A stretch of DNA of 47,484 bases from Paludibacteraceae bacterium (GCA_017938155.1 JAGBCD010000023.1:1-47484), one strand, 5' to 3'. Counted from the stretch's first letter, positions 35,231 through 43,827 are shown. Notes: generated from the letters alone by a model not told the origin. Translations and numbers: made by a program.

Positions 35231-35794
35231 TCAATCTATTAATGCTGCAATATTAGTTATTATCTTCATCGGATTGCCCTTTACTACTGCACAATCCGGT
35301 ACATCTTTATCCACTATAGTTCCTGCAGATACAATTGCATTTTTTCCAATTGTCACACCGCGCAAGATAATTACACCATCAGCCACCCACGCACCTTCTT
35401 TTATAACTACAGGCGACACACCTGACTCGGTAACATTCTTAAAGTGTGGATACGGATTGCTATGTGCAAGAATTGTGACATCACCTGCTAATGAAACATT
35501 ATCCTCGATATAGATATATTCAGGATAGGCATTATCAATGGTACAATGTAAGCCAATATATACATTTTCACCAATTGTTACGCCTCGTCTTCTATTCATT
35601 TTTACACGAAGACCATTCAGCGGACAATTATATGACCATCTGCTCAATAAGATGTTTCTAATTTTTCTACAAACAAATTGCCATTTACTCATACCACGAC
35701 GATCACTAGAGTTCTTAATTGTATTCTTCAAACTCTTATGATCATGGTCAAAGTATGGAATAATGATAGGCTCTTTAACGGTATAAGGTTTCAT
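35231..35794 (-). CDS. Left-handed beta-helix (hexapeptide) acyltransferase 1
   Basis: The 187-residue protein has a helical N-terminal region and hexapeptide repeats from about residue 70 to 165 (IGENVYIG, IEDNVSLAGDV, VADGVIILRGVTIGKNA, AIVSAGTIVDKDV), ending in VVKGNPMKII. This form is like WcaF/maltose-acetyltransferase-type enzymes, with the acetyl/acyl donor normally CoA. It is a clear paralogue of the next gene. With an ACP encoded upstream, the donor may be an acyl-ACP; this is inference. Confidence 0.9.
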   Translation of the reverse strand: MKPYTVKEPIIIPYFDHDHKSLKNTIKNSSDRRGMSKWQFVCRKIRNILLSRWSYNCPLNGLRVKMNRRRGVTIGENVYIGLHCTIDNAYPEYIYIEDNVSLAGDVTILAHSNPYPHFKNVTESGVSPVVIKEGAWVADGVIILRGVTIGKNAIVSAGTIVDKDVPDCAVVKGNPMKIITNIAALID

Positions 35795-35799
35795 ATCTA

Positions 35800-36324
35800 T
35801 TATTTCATCAATGATTCATACTCTGCTATTTTCTTTGCAGGATTACCTTTAACCATAGTATAAGCAGGTACATGTTTTTCTACAATGGAACCTGCGCTCA
35901 CAATCGCAAATTCACCAATCTGCACACCAGGCATAATGGTGCTTCTTACTGCTACAATTGCCCCTTTCTTTATTAATACAGGTGCAACTCTCGCTTGCAA
36001 AATCGGAGCAAATTGCTTCATTGGATTAAAATGTGTCAAGATCATTGATCCGGCATTGATTGATACATTATCTTCTATATAGATATATGTAGGTTGCAGA
36101 TTATCAAGAAAGCAAAACATACCAAGATACACATTTTTACCAATATGCACTCCTCTACGTCTATGAAACCATATACGAAATTTGTTATTTGGACAAGCAT
36201 ACGCCAGCAGCAAATATATTGTACTGCGTATTTTCTGTAATTTCTGAATGAATGTACGTTTTTGTGTATCCTCATAATAAGGTACTGCACGTTCTTCTTG
36301 TATATGCCACTGATTTGATTCCAT
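35800..36324 (-). CDS. Left-handed beta-helix (hexapeptide) acyltransferase 2
   Basis: The 174-residue protein shares the layout of its neighbour: a basic N-terminal region (RFRIWFHRRRGVHIG-type) followed by hexapeptide repeats (IGKNVYLGMFC, IEDNVSINAGS, IVAVRSTIMPGVQIGEFA, AIVSAGSIVEKHV) and the same VKGNPAKKI end. The two genes are five bases apart, so they look like a tandem duplication with divergence. Two copies suggest two acylation positions, donors or steps. Confidence 0.9.
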   Translation of the reverse strand: MESNQWHIQEERAVPYYEDTQKRTFIQKLQKIRSTIYLLLAYACPNNKFRIWFHRRRGVHIGKNVYLGMFCFLDNLQPTYIYIEDNVSINAGSMILTHFNPMKQFAPILQARVAPVLIKKGAIVAVRSTIMPGVQIGEFAIVSAGSIVEKHVPAYTMVKGNPAKKIAEYESLMK

Positions 36325-36326
36325 AA

Positions 36327-37226
36327 TTATTTTACTTGTGCATCTTTGATTAGCATAAACTGTTGTCGTTTACTCCAAAATTGCAATTCTTTCTCTAGCA
36401 AAGTCAAAGCATTATCATTCAAATTCTTGAGTTTTATCTTTGTACGGATTATATCAGAAAATAGGTGTCCTATCATAGAATCCGAACGATGCAATGCGTT
36501 AGACTCTTCTGGCAATTCTGCAACAGCTTCACTAGGATGAAATAAAAAGTTAACTGGTTTCTCCGTACCTTTTACTTCCCATGCTAGAATTTGTCTTGTA
36601 AAAGCATCTAATAAATAAGGTGATATGCGCATCACTGTGCCGATATATGGCACGCCAAACGAAGAAACAGGTACTTCGATGATATTGCTATTTCCTTTGC
36701 GTGCTAAATTATCAATAGCAGTACGATACACACATCTAGGAGCATTCAGCCATGCTCGTTTTTTCTTGCTTCCTAGCGACATAAATGCATCCATTCTTTG
36801 AGGTGCTATAGAACTATCAAATTGATAACCAGCACTCTCTAAAGCCAACGGAGTATATTCATTTACTCGTAAAGCTGGAGCACGAAACGAAACAACTTGT
36901 TGACCAATAATCTGCTCTAAAATATCTTTCGATTTTTTTAGTTCAGTGATTTGTTCATCAAGCGACAACACATCAAATGCCTTGCGATAATCATGTGTAT
37001 AGCCATGAGAGGCAACTTCTTGACCTCGTTCATGAATCTGCTTCACGATATTAGGATGCTTTTCGGCCAAAGATGCTAATACAAAAAACGTAGAACGCAC
37101 ATTATATTGATCGTATAAATCCAACAAACGAGGCAAAGTATTAGTCTCTACCTCATTGGCAATACGTTCAAATGTACATCCATTAACGCTTGTATGCTCT
37201 ACATCATTTGTAAAGAAACATCCCAT
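36327..37226 (-). CDS. Polysaccharide deacetylase (NodB-fold, DUF3473-like)
   Basis: The 299-residue enzyme has the NodB catalytic layout. Motif 1 is NDVEH (Asp8) instead of the common TFDDG, and motif 2 is HGYTH (His74, His78), the metal ligands. The later VVSFRAP block and the C-terminal FHPSEA segment match the DUF3473-associated subgroup used in exopolysaccharide synthesis. It would remove an N- or O-acetyl from a nucleotide- or lipid-linked sugar or polymer, perhaps freeing an amine for the acyltransferases next to it. No signal peptide is seen, so it probably acts in the cytoplasm. Confidence 0.88.
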   Translation of the reverse strand: MGCFFTNDVEHTSVNGCTFERIANEVETNTLPRLLDLYDQYNVRSTFFVLASLAEKHPNIVKQIHERGQEVASHGYTHDYRKAFDVLSLDEQITELKKSKDILEQIIGQQVVSFRAPALRVNEYTPLALESAGYQFDSSIAPQRMDAFMSLGSKKKRAWLNAPRCVYRTAIDNLARKGNSNIIEVPVSSFGVPYIGTVMRISPYLLDAFTRQILAWEVKGTEKPVNFLFHPSEAVAELPEESNALHRSDSMIGHLFSDIIRTKIKLKNLNDNALTLLEKELQFWSKRQQFMLIKDAQVK

Positions 37227-37228
37227 CG

Positions 37229-37969
37229 TTATAGTGTTTGTGTTCCACCTGTTATTTCAATATTGCTGCCGGTCATCCACACACTAGCATCGCTCAGTAG
37301 ATAGATTGCTAAATTGGCAATATCCTCTGGCTGTCCATAGCGCTTCAGTGGATAGAGTTGTTGTGCCTCTTGCAGTTGTTCTATTGTGGCACCAACCAAT
37401 GCCAAATCGGTCCAAACCATGGTAGGGCTGATGCAGTTTACGCGTATCTGACGAGGTGCCAACTCTTGTGCCAAGCACTTGGCATAAGCTATCATAGCAG
37501 CTTTAGATGCACTATACACGGCATTTCCTGAACTTGGCATCGTAGCTGCTGCCGAAGCTATATATACCAACGACGCTTGCTTCTTAATTTTCTTCTCGTT
37601 CAGCAATTGTGCTTGCAATAGCATAGGTGCTTCTGCATTGGGTTTCATCACATGGTCAAGATCATCCTGCGTCAGCATCTTACATGGCACACGGCTACCT
37701 ACTCCCGCACATTGCACCACACCATCTAGCATAGGCAACTGCTCCACTAGTGCTGTGCGTTCTATTTCTTTCGTTAAATCTGCAACTATACATGTATGTC
37801 CTTTTCCCTCAAGCATGGCAAGGGTATCTTGCAGACGCTCGGTGTTGCGAGCAGTTAAGATAACCTGCGCACCCATACCCGCACAAGCAATGGCTATACC
37901 ACGACCTATACCAGCCGAAGCGCCTGTTACTAGGATAGTTTTACCCGATAAGGTAAATGGATTGTTCAT
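37229..37969 (-). CDS. SDR family oxidoreductase (FabG-like)
   Basis: The 246-residue Rossmann enzyme has the TGASAGIGRG nucleotide loop (about 15-24), Ser139 in YIASAAATM and the YxxxK pair at Tyr152/Lys156 in YSASKAAM. Length and pattern fit 3-oxoacyl-ACP reductase or a sugar/alcohol dehydrogenase. Its stop-start overlap with the ACP gene (TAATG at 37967-37971) ties it to acyl-ACP chemistry; reduction of a 3-oxoacyl-ACP made by the KAS III enzyme is the likely role. Confidence 0.9.
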   Translation of the reverse strand: MNNPFTLSGKTILVTGASAGIGRGIAIACAGMGAQVILTARNTERLQDTLAMLEGKGHTCIVADLTKEIERTALVEQLPMLDGVVQCAGVGSRVPCKMLTQDDLDHVMKPNAEAPMLLQAQLLNEKKIKKQASLVYIASAAATMPSSGNAVYSASKAAMIAYAKCLAQELAPRQIRVNCISPTMVWTDLALVGATIEQLQEAQQLYPLKRYGQPEDIANLAIYLLSDASVWMTGSNIEITGGTQTL

Positions 37970-38199
37970 TATTTTTTGCTTGCAACCAAGTTATACAATG
38001 CCTCTATGGTCTCTACTGACTTCAATTCTGCTGGAGTGATTTTTACCTCATATTTCTTGGCAATCATATTCAATACTGCCAATCCTGTTAGGCTACTCCA
38101 CTCTTCTAGTTCACGAAAACTGGTTTCTGGCGCAAATACTTCCAACTCAGTATCATCAAACTGGTTAGCAAAGTTTACTACAAATTCTTGAAGATTCAT
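37969..38199 (-). CDS. Acyl carrier protein with an altered phosphopantetheine motif
   Basis: The 76-residue acidic, helical protein has ACP length and fold pattern. The phosphopantetheine site reads EWSSLTGLAVL (Ser36 followed by Leu37), with Ser35 in place of the usual Asp of the DSL motif. Most carrier proteins of this subgroup in glycan or polyketide loci read WDSL. The attachment serine is kept, so it is probably functional. It is the first gene of the 12-gene operon; no clear promoter was found in 38200-38375. Confidence 0.88.
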   Translation of the reverse strand: MNLQEFVVNFANQFDDTELEVFAPETSFRELEEWSSLTGLAVLNMIAKKYEVKITPAELKSVETIEALYNLVASKK

Positions 38200-38340
38200 A
38201 ATTGTTTTATTTTTAGTTTGTTATTGTTTTTTTTCGTATTACATAGTGTATGGTGTATTGCTGGTAATATGCAGCTTTGCTGCTTCCATAGCCTCTAATC
38301 TATAAAAATTCACCTCTAACGAAAATTGTAAATTATAAGC

Positions 38341-38372
38341 CTTCTACGTCCTAACTTCTACACTCTACGCTC
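38341..38372. repeat. CTACRCY heptamer repeat, downstream patch
   Basis: A short run of CTACGTC, CTACACT and CTACGCT units ends just before the stop of the four-helix-bundle gene. The longer patch is at 38755-38852. Confidence 0.6.
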
Positions 38373-38375
38373 CAT

Positions 38376-38735
38376 TTAATTATTATATTTTGAACGTAAA
38401 GCCGAAAGTTGTCTTGCTATACGATCTATTTTTTCTTCAACTATATTATATTGTTCTAATGTCAAATATCCCAAGTCAACAGATACATCCAATTGGCTAT
38501 CCACCTCCATCATAGATGCATATGCGAATCCTAGAAAATGTGCTTTCTCTTTATCAGAAATTCTATTCATCCCTTCTGCAATATTCGAGGTTATAGAGAT
38601 TACCGCTCTACGAATCTGGTCACATAGCGCGAATTTCTCCTCAACTGGAAATGTTTTTAATAGTTGATACACATCCACTACCAATCCCTTCGCATCTTGA
38701 TAAACATTCAAATTCTTGTACGAATACCTATTCAT
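38376..38735 (-). CDS. Four-helix-bundle (S23-like) protein
   Basis: The 119-residue protein matches the four-helix-bundle (23S intervening-sequence) family: YKNLNVYQDAKGLVVDVY, FPVEEKFALCDQIRRA, SITSNIAEGMNR and LGYLTLEQYN. These proteins have no established function. They are usually found as free genes between others in Bacteroidota, often with repeats. This one is flanked on both sides by CTACRCY heptamer repeats and separates the two glycan loci together with the next ATPase gene. Confidence 0.9.
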   Translation of the reverse strand: MNRYSYKNLNVYQDAKGLVVDVYQLLKTFPVEEKFALCDQIRRAVISITSNIAEGMNRISDKEKAHFLGFAYASMMEVDSQLDVSVDLGYLTLEQYNIVEEKIDRIARQLSALRSKYNN

Positions 38736-38754
38736 AAATATATTATTTTGTTAT

Positions 38755-38852
38755 TTCTACACTCTACACCCTACGCTCTACGCTTCCTACACTCTACTCT
38801 ACACTCTACGCTCTACACTTCCTACACCCTACACTCTACATTCTACACCCTA
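38755..38852. repeat. Heptamer (CTACACT/CTACGCT) tandem repeat
   Basis: About 100 bases are made of 7-bp units such as CTACACT, CTACACC, CTACGCT and occasional CCTACAC. Shorter copies lie at 38341-38372 and 40301-40314. Thus the four-helix-bundle gene is framed by them and the DUF4143 ATPase lies between two of them. Confidence 0.85.
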
Positions 38853-38858
38853 CCCCTG

Positions 38859-40145
38859 CTAGTTCCTTCCCAACAACCAGTCTGATGCTAGCACGCAATG
38901 GATTGTTTTGCCATCCACTACTATATCTCGTGCTTCACCTCGCATCATGATTAATGTCAAATGATCGCATTGTGTCATTTTAGCACCCTTCAACAATGCG
39001 TTTATCTCTCTGTTATACAATTTAGTGGTTGGCTCTACGAAGTCATATGTCACTTGTATCAGTTCGCGCACATGCGAAGATTCTACCACTACAAAATCCA
39101 CCTCAAAATCCTGTACCTTACGCAGATAATAAAGTTGTTCGTACTCCGAATGCAGACGTCGCAGCAATTCTATAACTACCACATTTTCTAAACGGAGTCC
39201 GAAACTCTCAGTTAATAATGCATTCTCATGCTGCGAGATAAAAGCATTATCCACTGCATATAATTTACGACCCGAATTACGCTCACTGCTCTTGAGCGAA
39301 AACTTAGGTATAAGACAAAGCAGATAAGCATTTTGCAGATAGGTGATATAATTCTTGACAGTATGCACCGACTTGATACCCAATTCTTCTGCAATATCGT
39401 TGAACGATTTTTCTTGACAAAACCAATCCAACAAACGATTAGCCAAGTCTGACAATGTCTGTTGATAGCGAATCTTGTATCTTTGACAAATATCCTTCTT
39501 AATAATAGCTTCTCGCAGCGAGAATAGGTAATTACGTTTATTGATTTCAGGTGAAACTATCAATTCTGGGAATCCACCTGTCATGATATATTCATCTAAA
39601 GCACGATCTCGTAATCCATATGCCTTTGTAGTTGCTCCGTGCACATCCACATCTTTGATAGCACAATATTCCGAAAACGAGAAGGGATACAGTTCTATTT
39701 GATGATATCGCCCAGTTAGATGGGTGCTCAATTCTCCGCTCAACAGATTGGCATTACTACCTGTAAGAATCAGTTTAATACCCTGACGAAGCAACCTATT
39801 CACAAATAAGTGCCAACTATTGACATTCTGCACCTCGTCCAAAAAAAGATGGGTAAAAGCGCCATAAATGACATATAGTTCTTGTAGGATCGTGTCTAAA
39901 TCATCTGCCGAAACACGTCGTAAGCGCTCATCATCAAAATTCACATAGGCAAAATGTACTTTATTCTGGAGCAAAACTTTTTGACAAAGAGTAGATTTTC
40001 CACTACGCCTTACACCTATTACAATCTGCGCAAGTTTGCTATTCAGGTGTATCTCTTGCTCCTCTTTTCTAGTACAAAGAGTCGCCAAATCGACCTGCTC
40101 TAACTCCGCTTTTTGGTTAGATAATATACGTTTTAAATCCTTCAT
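38859..40145 (-). CDS. AAA_14/DUF4143-type ATPase
   Basis: The 428-residue protein has the Walker A motif VRRSGKST (Lys50), a Walker B-like HLFLDEVQ, a winged-helix-like middle and a C-terminal DUF4143 nuclease-like region with DFEVDFVVVE. Families of this type are widespread in Bacteroidota and often subject to duplication and transfer; their roles are poorly understood. The frame extends to a TTG at 40163; the ATG at 40145 (MKDLKRIL) is chosen. Upstream are 32-bp repeats that each contain a perfect -7 box. The gene is transcribed separately from the glycan operons. Confidence 0.88.
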   Translation of the reverse strand: MKDLKRILSNQKAELEQVDLATLCTRKEEQEIHLNSKLAQIVIGVRRSGKSTLCQKVLLQNKVHFAYVNFDDERLRRVSADDLDTILQELYVIYGAFTHLFLDEVQNVNSWHLFVNRLLRQGIKLILTGSNANLLSGELSTHLTGRYHQIELYPFSFSEYCAIKDVDVHGATTKAYGLRDRALDEYIMTGGFPELIVSPEINKRNYLFSLREAIIKKDICQRYKIRYQQTLSDLANRLLDWFCQEKSFNDIAEELGIKSVHTVKNYITYLQNAYLLCLIPKFSLKSSERNSGRKLYAVDNAFISQHENALLTESFGLRLENVVVIELLRRLHSEYEQLYYLRKVQDFEVDFVVVESSHVRELIQVTYDFVEPTTKLYNREINALLKGAKMTQCDHLTLIMMRGEARDIVVDGKTIHCVLASDWLLGRN

Positions 40146-40205
40146 AAAATACTGTAATTCCAAAAACGCTACAAATCTACTGAAAATCTTTTAATTATAC
40201 AAGTA

Positions 40206-40285
40206 AAACTGCACAAAAGTAGAATTTTTCACTTTCTAAACTGCACAAAAGTAGAATTTTTCCTTATTCAAACTGCACAAAATTC
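40206..40285 (-). repeat. 32-bp direct repeat with tandem -7 boxes upstream of the DUF4143 ATPase
   Basis: Two 32-base units (40206-40237 and 40238-40269), identical over the first 25 bases, and a partial third (40270-40285) share AAACTGCACAAAAGTAGAAT. Read on the minus strand, both complete units contain TACTTTTG, a perfect TAnnTTTG -7 box; suitable -33 boxes at 20 bases are not clear. The unit may also be an operator. Confidence 0.75.
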
Positions 40286-40299
40286 ATTATCCATACACC

Positions 40300-41301
40300 C
40301 TACACTCTACATCTCTTCAACCACTTCACGCCCAATTTTCCTATCGCATACAACATTGGTTTGCGAATACACAAGAATCGCCCATACTCCACTTGTTCGC
40401 CACCAAATTCCATTTTAAAATCACGAACGCCATATGGTTCATCAGGCTTTCCTGCACCCATAAAATCAAATAAAGGAATATGTTTCTCTTTTGCATATTC
40501 AATAGCAGCATACGTTGCCATTACCGATGGATACTGCTCTCTATACTCCTCGTCCAATCCACATACATACCATTCGTATATTGCTTTACCCTCCAATACA
40601 GGACACATCATACCACCAATCACTTTATCTTCATATTTTACAAGTAGATACTTACCAAATCCTTTTCTATAAAATTCCAAAAAGAACTTTTCTGTGAATA
40701 GCGGTGTACGCACCTTCTCGCGGTAAAGTCTGTGTAATATCTTATACCAGTAACGTATCTCTTGCTCCGATTGTGCTTCACTGATAGTAGCACCATTACA
40801 AATAGCTTTCTTTACTTGGCGGCGACGCTGCTCACTCATCGTATGTGCAGCATCGCAGGTTACTTGTACATTGAGATGTGGTTGATAACTAAATCCGCAT
40901 TCCTCGAATACATTATTCCATTTAGAATAATCATTAAAATTACGGGTCTCAATATAGATTGCCTGTGAGGTAAGTTCTACAATCATAGCACGTAACAACT
41001 GTTCTACATCTTGCTCCTCAGCATTATCAGCAATTACTGGCCCTCCTATAATAATTGCACGGCGAGTAAAGAACTGTTTAATTATATTTTTCTCTTTCGT
41101 TATATACCCTACGCAAACTGCACAAAGTTCTCCTCTTCGTTCAACACCATATGCAAAAGGAGTCATTTCGTTATGAACAGACTCATAGAAGTTGTATGCT
41201 TCGGGAGTCTGAAACCATGTTGCATATGACGATTGTTTTATCAACATCTGCCATGCAACTTTATCTATTTCATAATATTTTAATATTTTACAATTAGGCA
41301 T
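40300..41301 (-). CDS. FemAB/GNAT-like aminoacyl- or acyltransferase
   Basis: The 333-residue protein resembles FemX/FemAB-type enzymes (two GNAT-like folds): GEL-CAVCVGYITKEKN in the first half, then YREKVRTPLFTEKFF, VIGGMMCPVLEGKAIYEWYV and LFDFMGAGKPDEPYGVRDFK. Related proteins add amino acids to peptidoglycan or acyl groups to sugars; similar genes occur in exopolysaccharide loci. It overlaps the GT4 stop by one base (TAATG), so it belongs to the second glycan locus. Confidence 0.82.
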   Translation of the reverse strand: MPNCKILKYYEIDKVAWQMLIKQSSYATWFQTPEAYNFYESVHNEMTPFAYGVERRGELCAVCVGYITKEKNIIKQFFTRRAIIIGGPVIADNAEEQDVEQLLRAMIVELTSQAIYIETRNFNDYSKWNNVFEECGFSYQPHLNVQVTCDAAHTMSEQRRRQVKKAICNGATISEAQSEQEIRYWYKILHRLYREKVRTPLFTEKFFLEFYRKGFGKYLLVKYEDKVIGGMMCPVLEGKAIYEWYVCGLDEEYREQYPSVMATYAAIEYAKEKHIPLFDFMGAGKPDEPYGVRDFKMEFGGEQVEYGRFLCIRKPMLYAIGKLGVKWLKRCRV

Positions 41302-42254
41302 TATCTCTTTTTATTAAGACTTTGATAAATGGTTAATAGTTGACGCACCACTTGCTCATTACTCAGCCCCATTGCTATAATCCGTTCACACCCATTAGTT
41401 CTCCCCTCAAATACAACAGCCTTCTTCAAAGCATCCGCTATTGCTACTGGTTCACGACTCTTAACTACAAAACATCCATCCACTCCCTCTATTCGCTCTG
41501 CCACATCTCCAACATCCACACTCACGATGGGACAACCACACGCCATTGCTTCTTTTATTACTTGAGGACTACCCTCTGTTTTACTAGTCATCAGCAATAC
41601 ATTGCACGAATGCATCAGCATAACAACTTCCTCACGCATATATCCTTTTAACTCTATCAAATTAACTTGTTCAACATCATGAGAAAGTATTTCTATGACT
41701 TGTTGAGCTAATTGTGGATCTTTCACAACATTGTCAAATGCACCTGCAAATAAAACATTTATTTTTCCTTCTTTTAATATACTAATAACACGTTCAGTCA
41801 GTTGATTACTTACTTGTAACAATGTCAAATTTACACCACATGGCAACAGAGAATAGTTCTTCTTAGGTTGAGCAATGTTTATATTTCGCTTCGAAACAAA
41901 AATATTATGTTTAGACAACCACATTGCCATCTTTGAAAATCGCAAAGTAGATGGATTATTGATATCACTACCATGATAGGTCGTCACCACTGGCACCATT
42001 CGCTGAAGATTTGCTAATAGTCCGCTCAACCCAAAATGTGCATGTACCACATCTGGTTTTTCTCTCTTTATCATGCGTCTCAATGAGGGCACTTCTTGTA
42101 GATAACCAACTATCCCCTTACGAGTAACTGGATATCGTACAATCACCACCCCATACTCCTCCAAAGCAGTAATTTGCTCTTCTATAAACGGAGCAAATTT
42201 TCCACCTTTATCCGATGCAACGATCAATACCTTTATTTTATCTTTATCAATCAT
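41301..42254 (-). CDS. Family 4 glycosyltransferase
   Basis: The 317-residue GT-B enzyme has the N-terminal HAHFGLSGLLAN and TTYHGSDIN blocks and the C-terminal donor site SKTEGSPQVIKEAMACGCPIV, the E-x7-E motif of GT4. It is somewhat shorter than typical GT4 proteins (about 360-400). It should use a nucleotide sugar in the cytoplasm. It lies 67 bases after the GT39-like gene, across a patch of AT-rich interspersed sequence, and is translationally coupled to the FemAB-like gene. Confidence 0.92.
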   Translation of the reverse strand: MIDKDKIKVLIVASDKGGKFAPFIEEQITALEEYGVVIVRYPVTRKGIVGYLQEVPSLRRMIKREKPDVVHAHFGLSGLLANLQRMVPVVTTYHGSDINNPSTLRFSKMAMWLSKHNIFVSKRNINIAQPKKNYSLLPCGVNLTLLQVSNQLTERVISILKEGKINVLFAGAFDNVVKDPQLAQQVIEILSHDVEQVNLIELKGYMREEVVMLMHSCNVLLMTSKTEGSPQVIKEAMACGCPIVSVDVGDVAERIEGVDGCFVVKSREPVAIADALKKAVVFEGRTNGCERIIAMGLSNEQVVRQLLTIYQSLNKKR

Positions 42255-42279
42255 TAATACTTATAATGCCCTATCCTAT

Positions 42280-42313
42280 AATTCTTAATTCATAATTAAA
42301 AATTCATAATTCT
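42280..42313. repeat. AT-rich interspersed intergenic element
   Basis: AATTCTTAATTCATAATTA and AAAATTCATAATTCTC strings between the GT4 and GT39-like genes, of the same sort as at 9555, 14486, 14617 and 20283. Confidence 0.6.
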
Positions 42314-42321
42314 CTATTCCC

Positions 42322-43827
42322 CTACACCATTCCTCGCCCAGCAAGTTTAAACCAGTTCCATGCAATAGCAGCAACCATCATCAAGATGCACCAAAAAACA
42401 TAACCTCGTTCCATCCATCGTTTCTGTTTTATTTTCGTCAACCCATACACAGCAAACATCAACGCAAAAGGAAGGGTCGGCAAGTGAAATCGTTCCGAGT
42501 GCGCAAAGTTAGAAAACACCAGCACAACCAAATACCCACACAACACTGCTAATGGCAACACATGCTTACGCCAATTGCCACTAAATAGCAGTATAAACAA
42601 CGCCAAGATTGTAAAATAAGAGGTAATATTCTTAACAAAGTATCCACCATGTATCATTCGTTGATTTTCTTGTCCCTCTGTCTCTGTCATAGTAGGAAAA
42701 GGAATCGTAAAAATCATTGGAGCAAAAACTGCTGCACCTGCATATTTGGCAAATTTCTGTGTACGACCATCTCTATCAACACGCGTCGATCTCCATTCCA
42801 TATTTCCTTCTTGAGTACTTCCTCTTGTCTGCCACATTTCTTTAACCTCTGTTCCTATACTAGTATTATTCAGCATGATAGTACCAGCAAATATCGTTGC
42901 TATGACAATCAATACGATACGTCTTCCCCACCCCATTATGCGGTCTGTACTCAATATCAACGTTACAAAAAATGCCATCACCAACACTGCAGCCAAAGCT
43001 GTTCGGACAAAAAACAACACACCTGGTATTAACATCAGATACAACATAGGAAGTGTCTTCAAGCTCCCTCGCCTCATCACATAGTCGGCACGCTCCACAA
43101 ACAACGTCGCAAGAAAGACCATCTCTATTTCTTTTAGTTGAAGTCCACAATAGAATATCAAGTTAGGCATTAGCATGCACAATATAGCAGACATACGCCC
43201 TACGGATTCTCCAAAGTTTCTTACAGCCAATTTATATACCAACACCACAGTCCATGCACTCCATATTGCTTTCAACACACGTGCAAACAATATACTCCCA
43301 TCCGATATAGCATAAATAATTGACAGATACACAGGATAACCCATATCCGAATACATAACATCCCCTCCCGAATAGTCTTGAATTGCAGGAACTATATTCC
43401 AATTACCTTCCCGTATCAAACCTGCAGCATATTGAGCCACATCTTCATAAAATAATTCGTCGCCTGCATGAAAAGTAAAGGCAGTGCCAGTCCAATGATA
43501 CCATAGAAAATACGATAGAATTACCCATGCCAATCGTAGCGCAAAACTTGTCCAGAATAGTTTTTTTACAAATAGTTTGGGAGACCTAAAACGCCATGAT
43601 TTGGATAAAACATTAGCATAATAAAAAAATCCACACACCTCTATCAAGCCAAACAACCACCAGTACCACAACATCGCATTGTTAGCATACATCGCGCTAC
43701 ACAACAGCAAAGCACACAAATAGACTCCCATAGCCTTATTGGTTATGCTTTTTGGAATAAAGTCCAAAGGAGCACCTTGGTACCCTCTCTTAGGTATAAA
43801 AATATTATGTAATCTTGTATTACCCAT
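42322..43827 (-). CDS. Polytopic membrane protein, GT39/ArnT-like glycosyltransferase
   Basis: The 501-residue protein has about eleven membrane helices and a first periplasmic loop with HAGDELFYEDVA (about residue 120-131), like the acidic catalytic loop of GT-C enzymes (ArnT/PMT, family 39 or 83). It would use a lipid-linked sugar at the periplasmic face. An O-antigen polymerase-like role is an alternative. The GTG at 43830 is one codon upstream; ATG at 43827 is preferred. A good promoter lies at 43840-43871. Confidence 0.78.
   Translation of the reverse strand: MGNTRLHNIFIPKRGYQGAPLDFIPKSITNKAMGVYLCALLLCSAMYANNAMLWYWWLFGLIEVCGFFYYANVLSKSWRFRSPKLFVKKLFWTSFALRLAWVILSYFLWYHWTGTAFTFHAGDELFYEDVAQYAAGLIREGNWNIVPAIQDYSGGDVMYSDMGYPVYLSIIYAISDGSILFARVLKAIWSAWTVVLVYKLAVRNFGESVGRMSAILCMLMPNLIFYCGLQLKEIEMVFLATLFVERADYVMRRGSLKTLPMLYLMLIPGVLFFVRTALAAVLVMAFFVTLILSTDRIMGWGRRIVLIVIATIFAGTIMLNNTSIGTEVKEMWQTRGSTQEGNMEWRSTRVDRDGRTQKFAKYAGAAVFAPMIFTIPFPTMTETEGQENQRMIHGGYFVKNITSYFTILALFILLFSGNWRKHVLPLAVLCGYLVVLVFSNFAHSERFHLPTLPFALMFAVYGLTKIKQKRWMERGYVFWCILMMVAAIAWNWFKLAGRGMV

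Noticed and set aside
38376-38735. rRNA intervening sequence from the four-helix-bundle (S23) name
   Set aside because: No rRNA sequence flanks the gene; the family is often found as free genes.
38755-38852. CRISPR array
   Set aside because: The units are 7 bp and contiguous without unique spacers; no cas gene is near.
40206-40285. CRISPR array
   Set aside because: Units of 32 bp follow each other without spacers of similar size; they lie in a promoter position.
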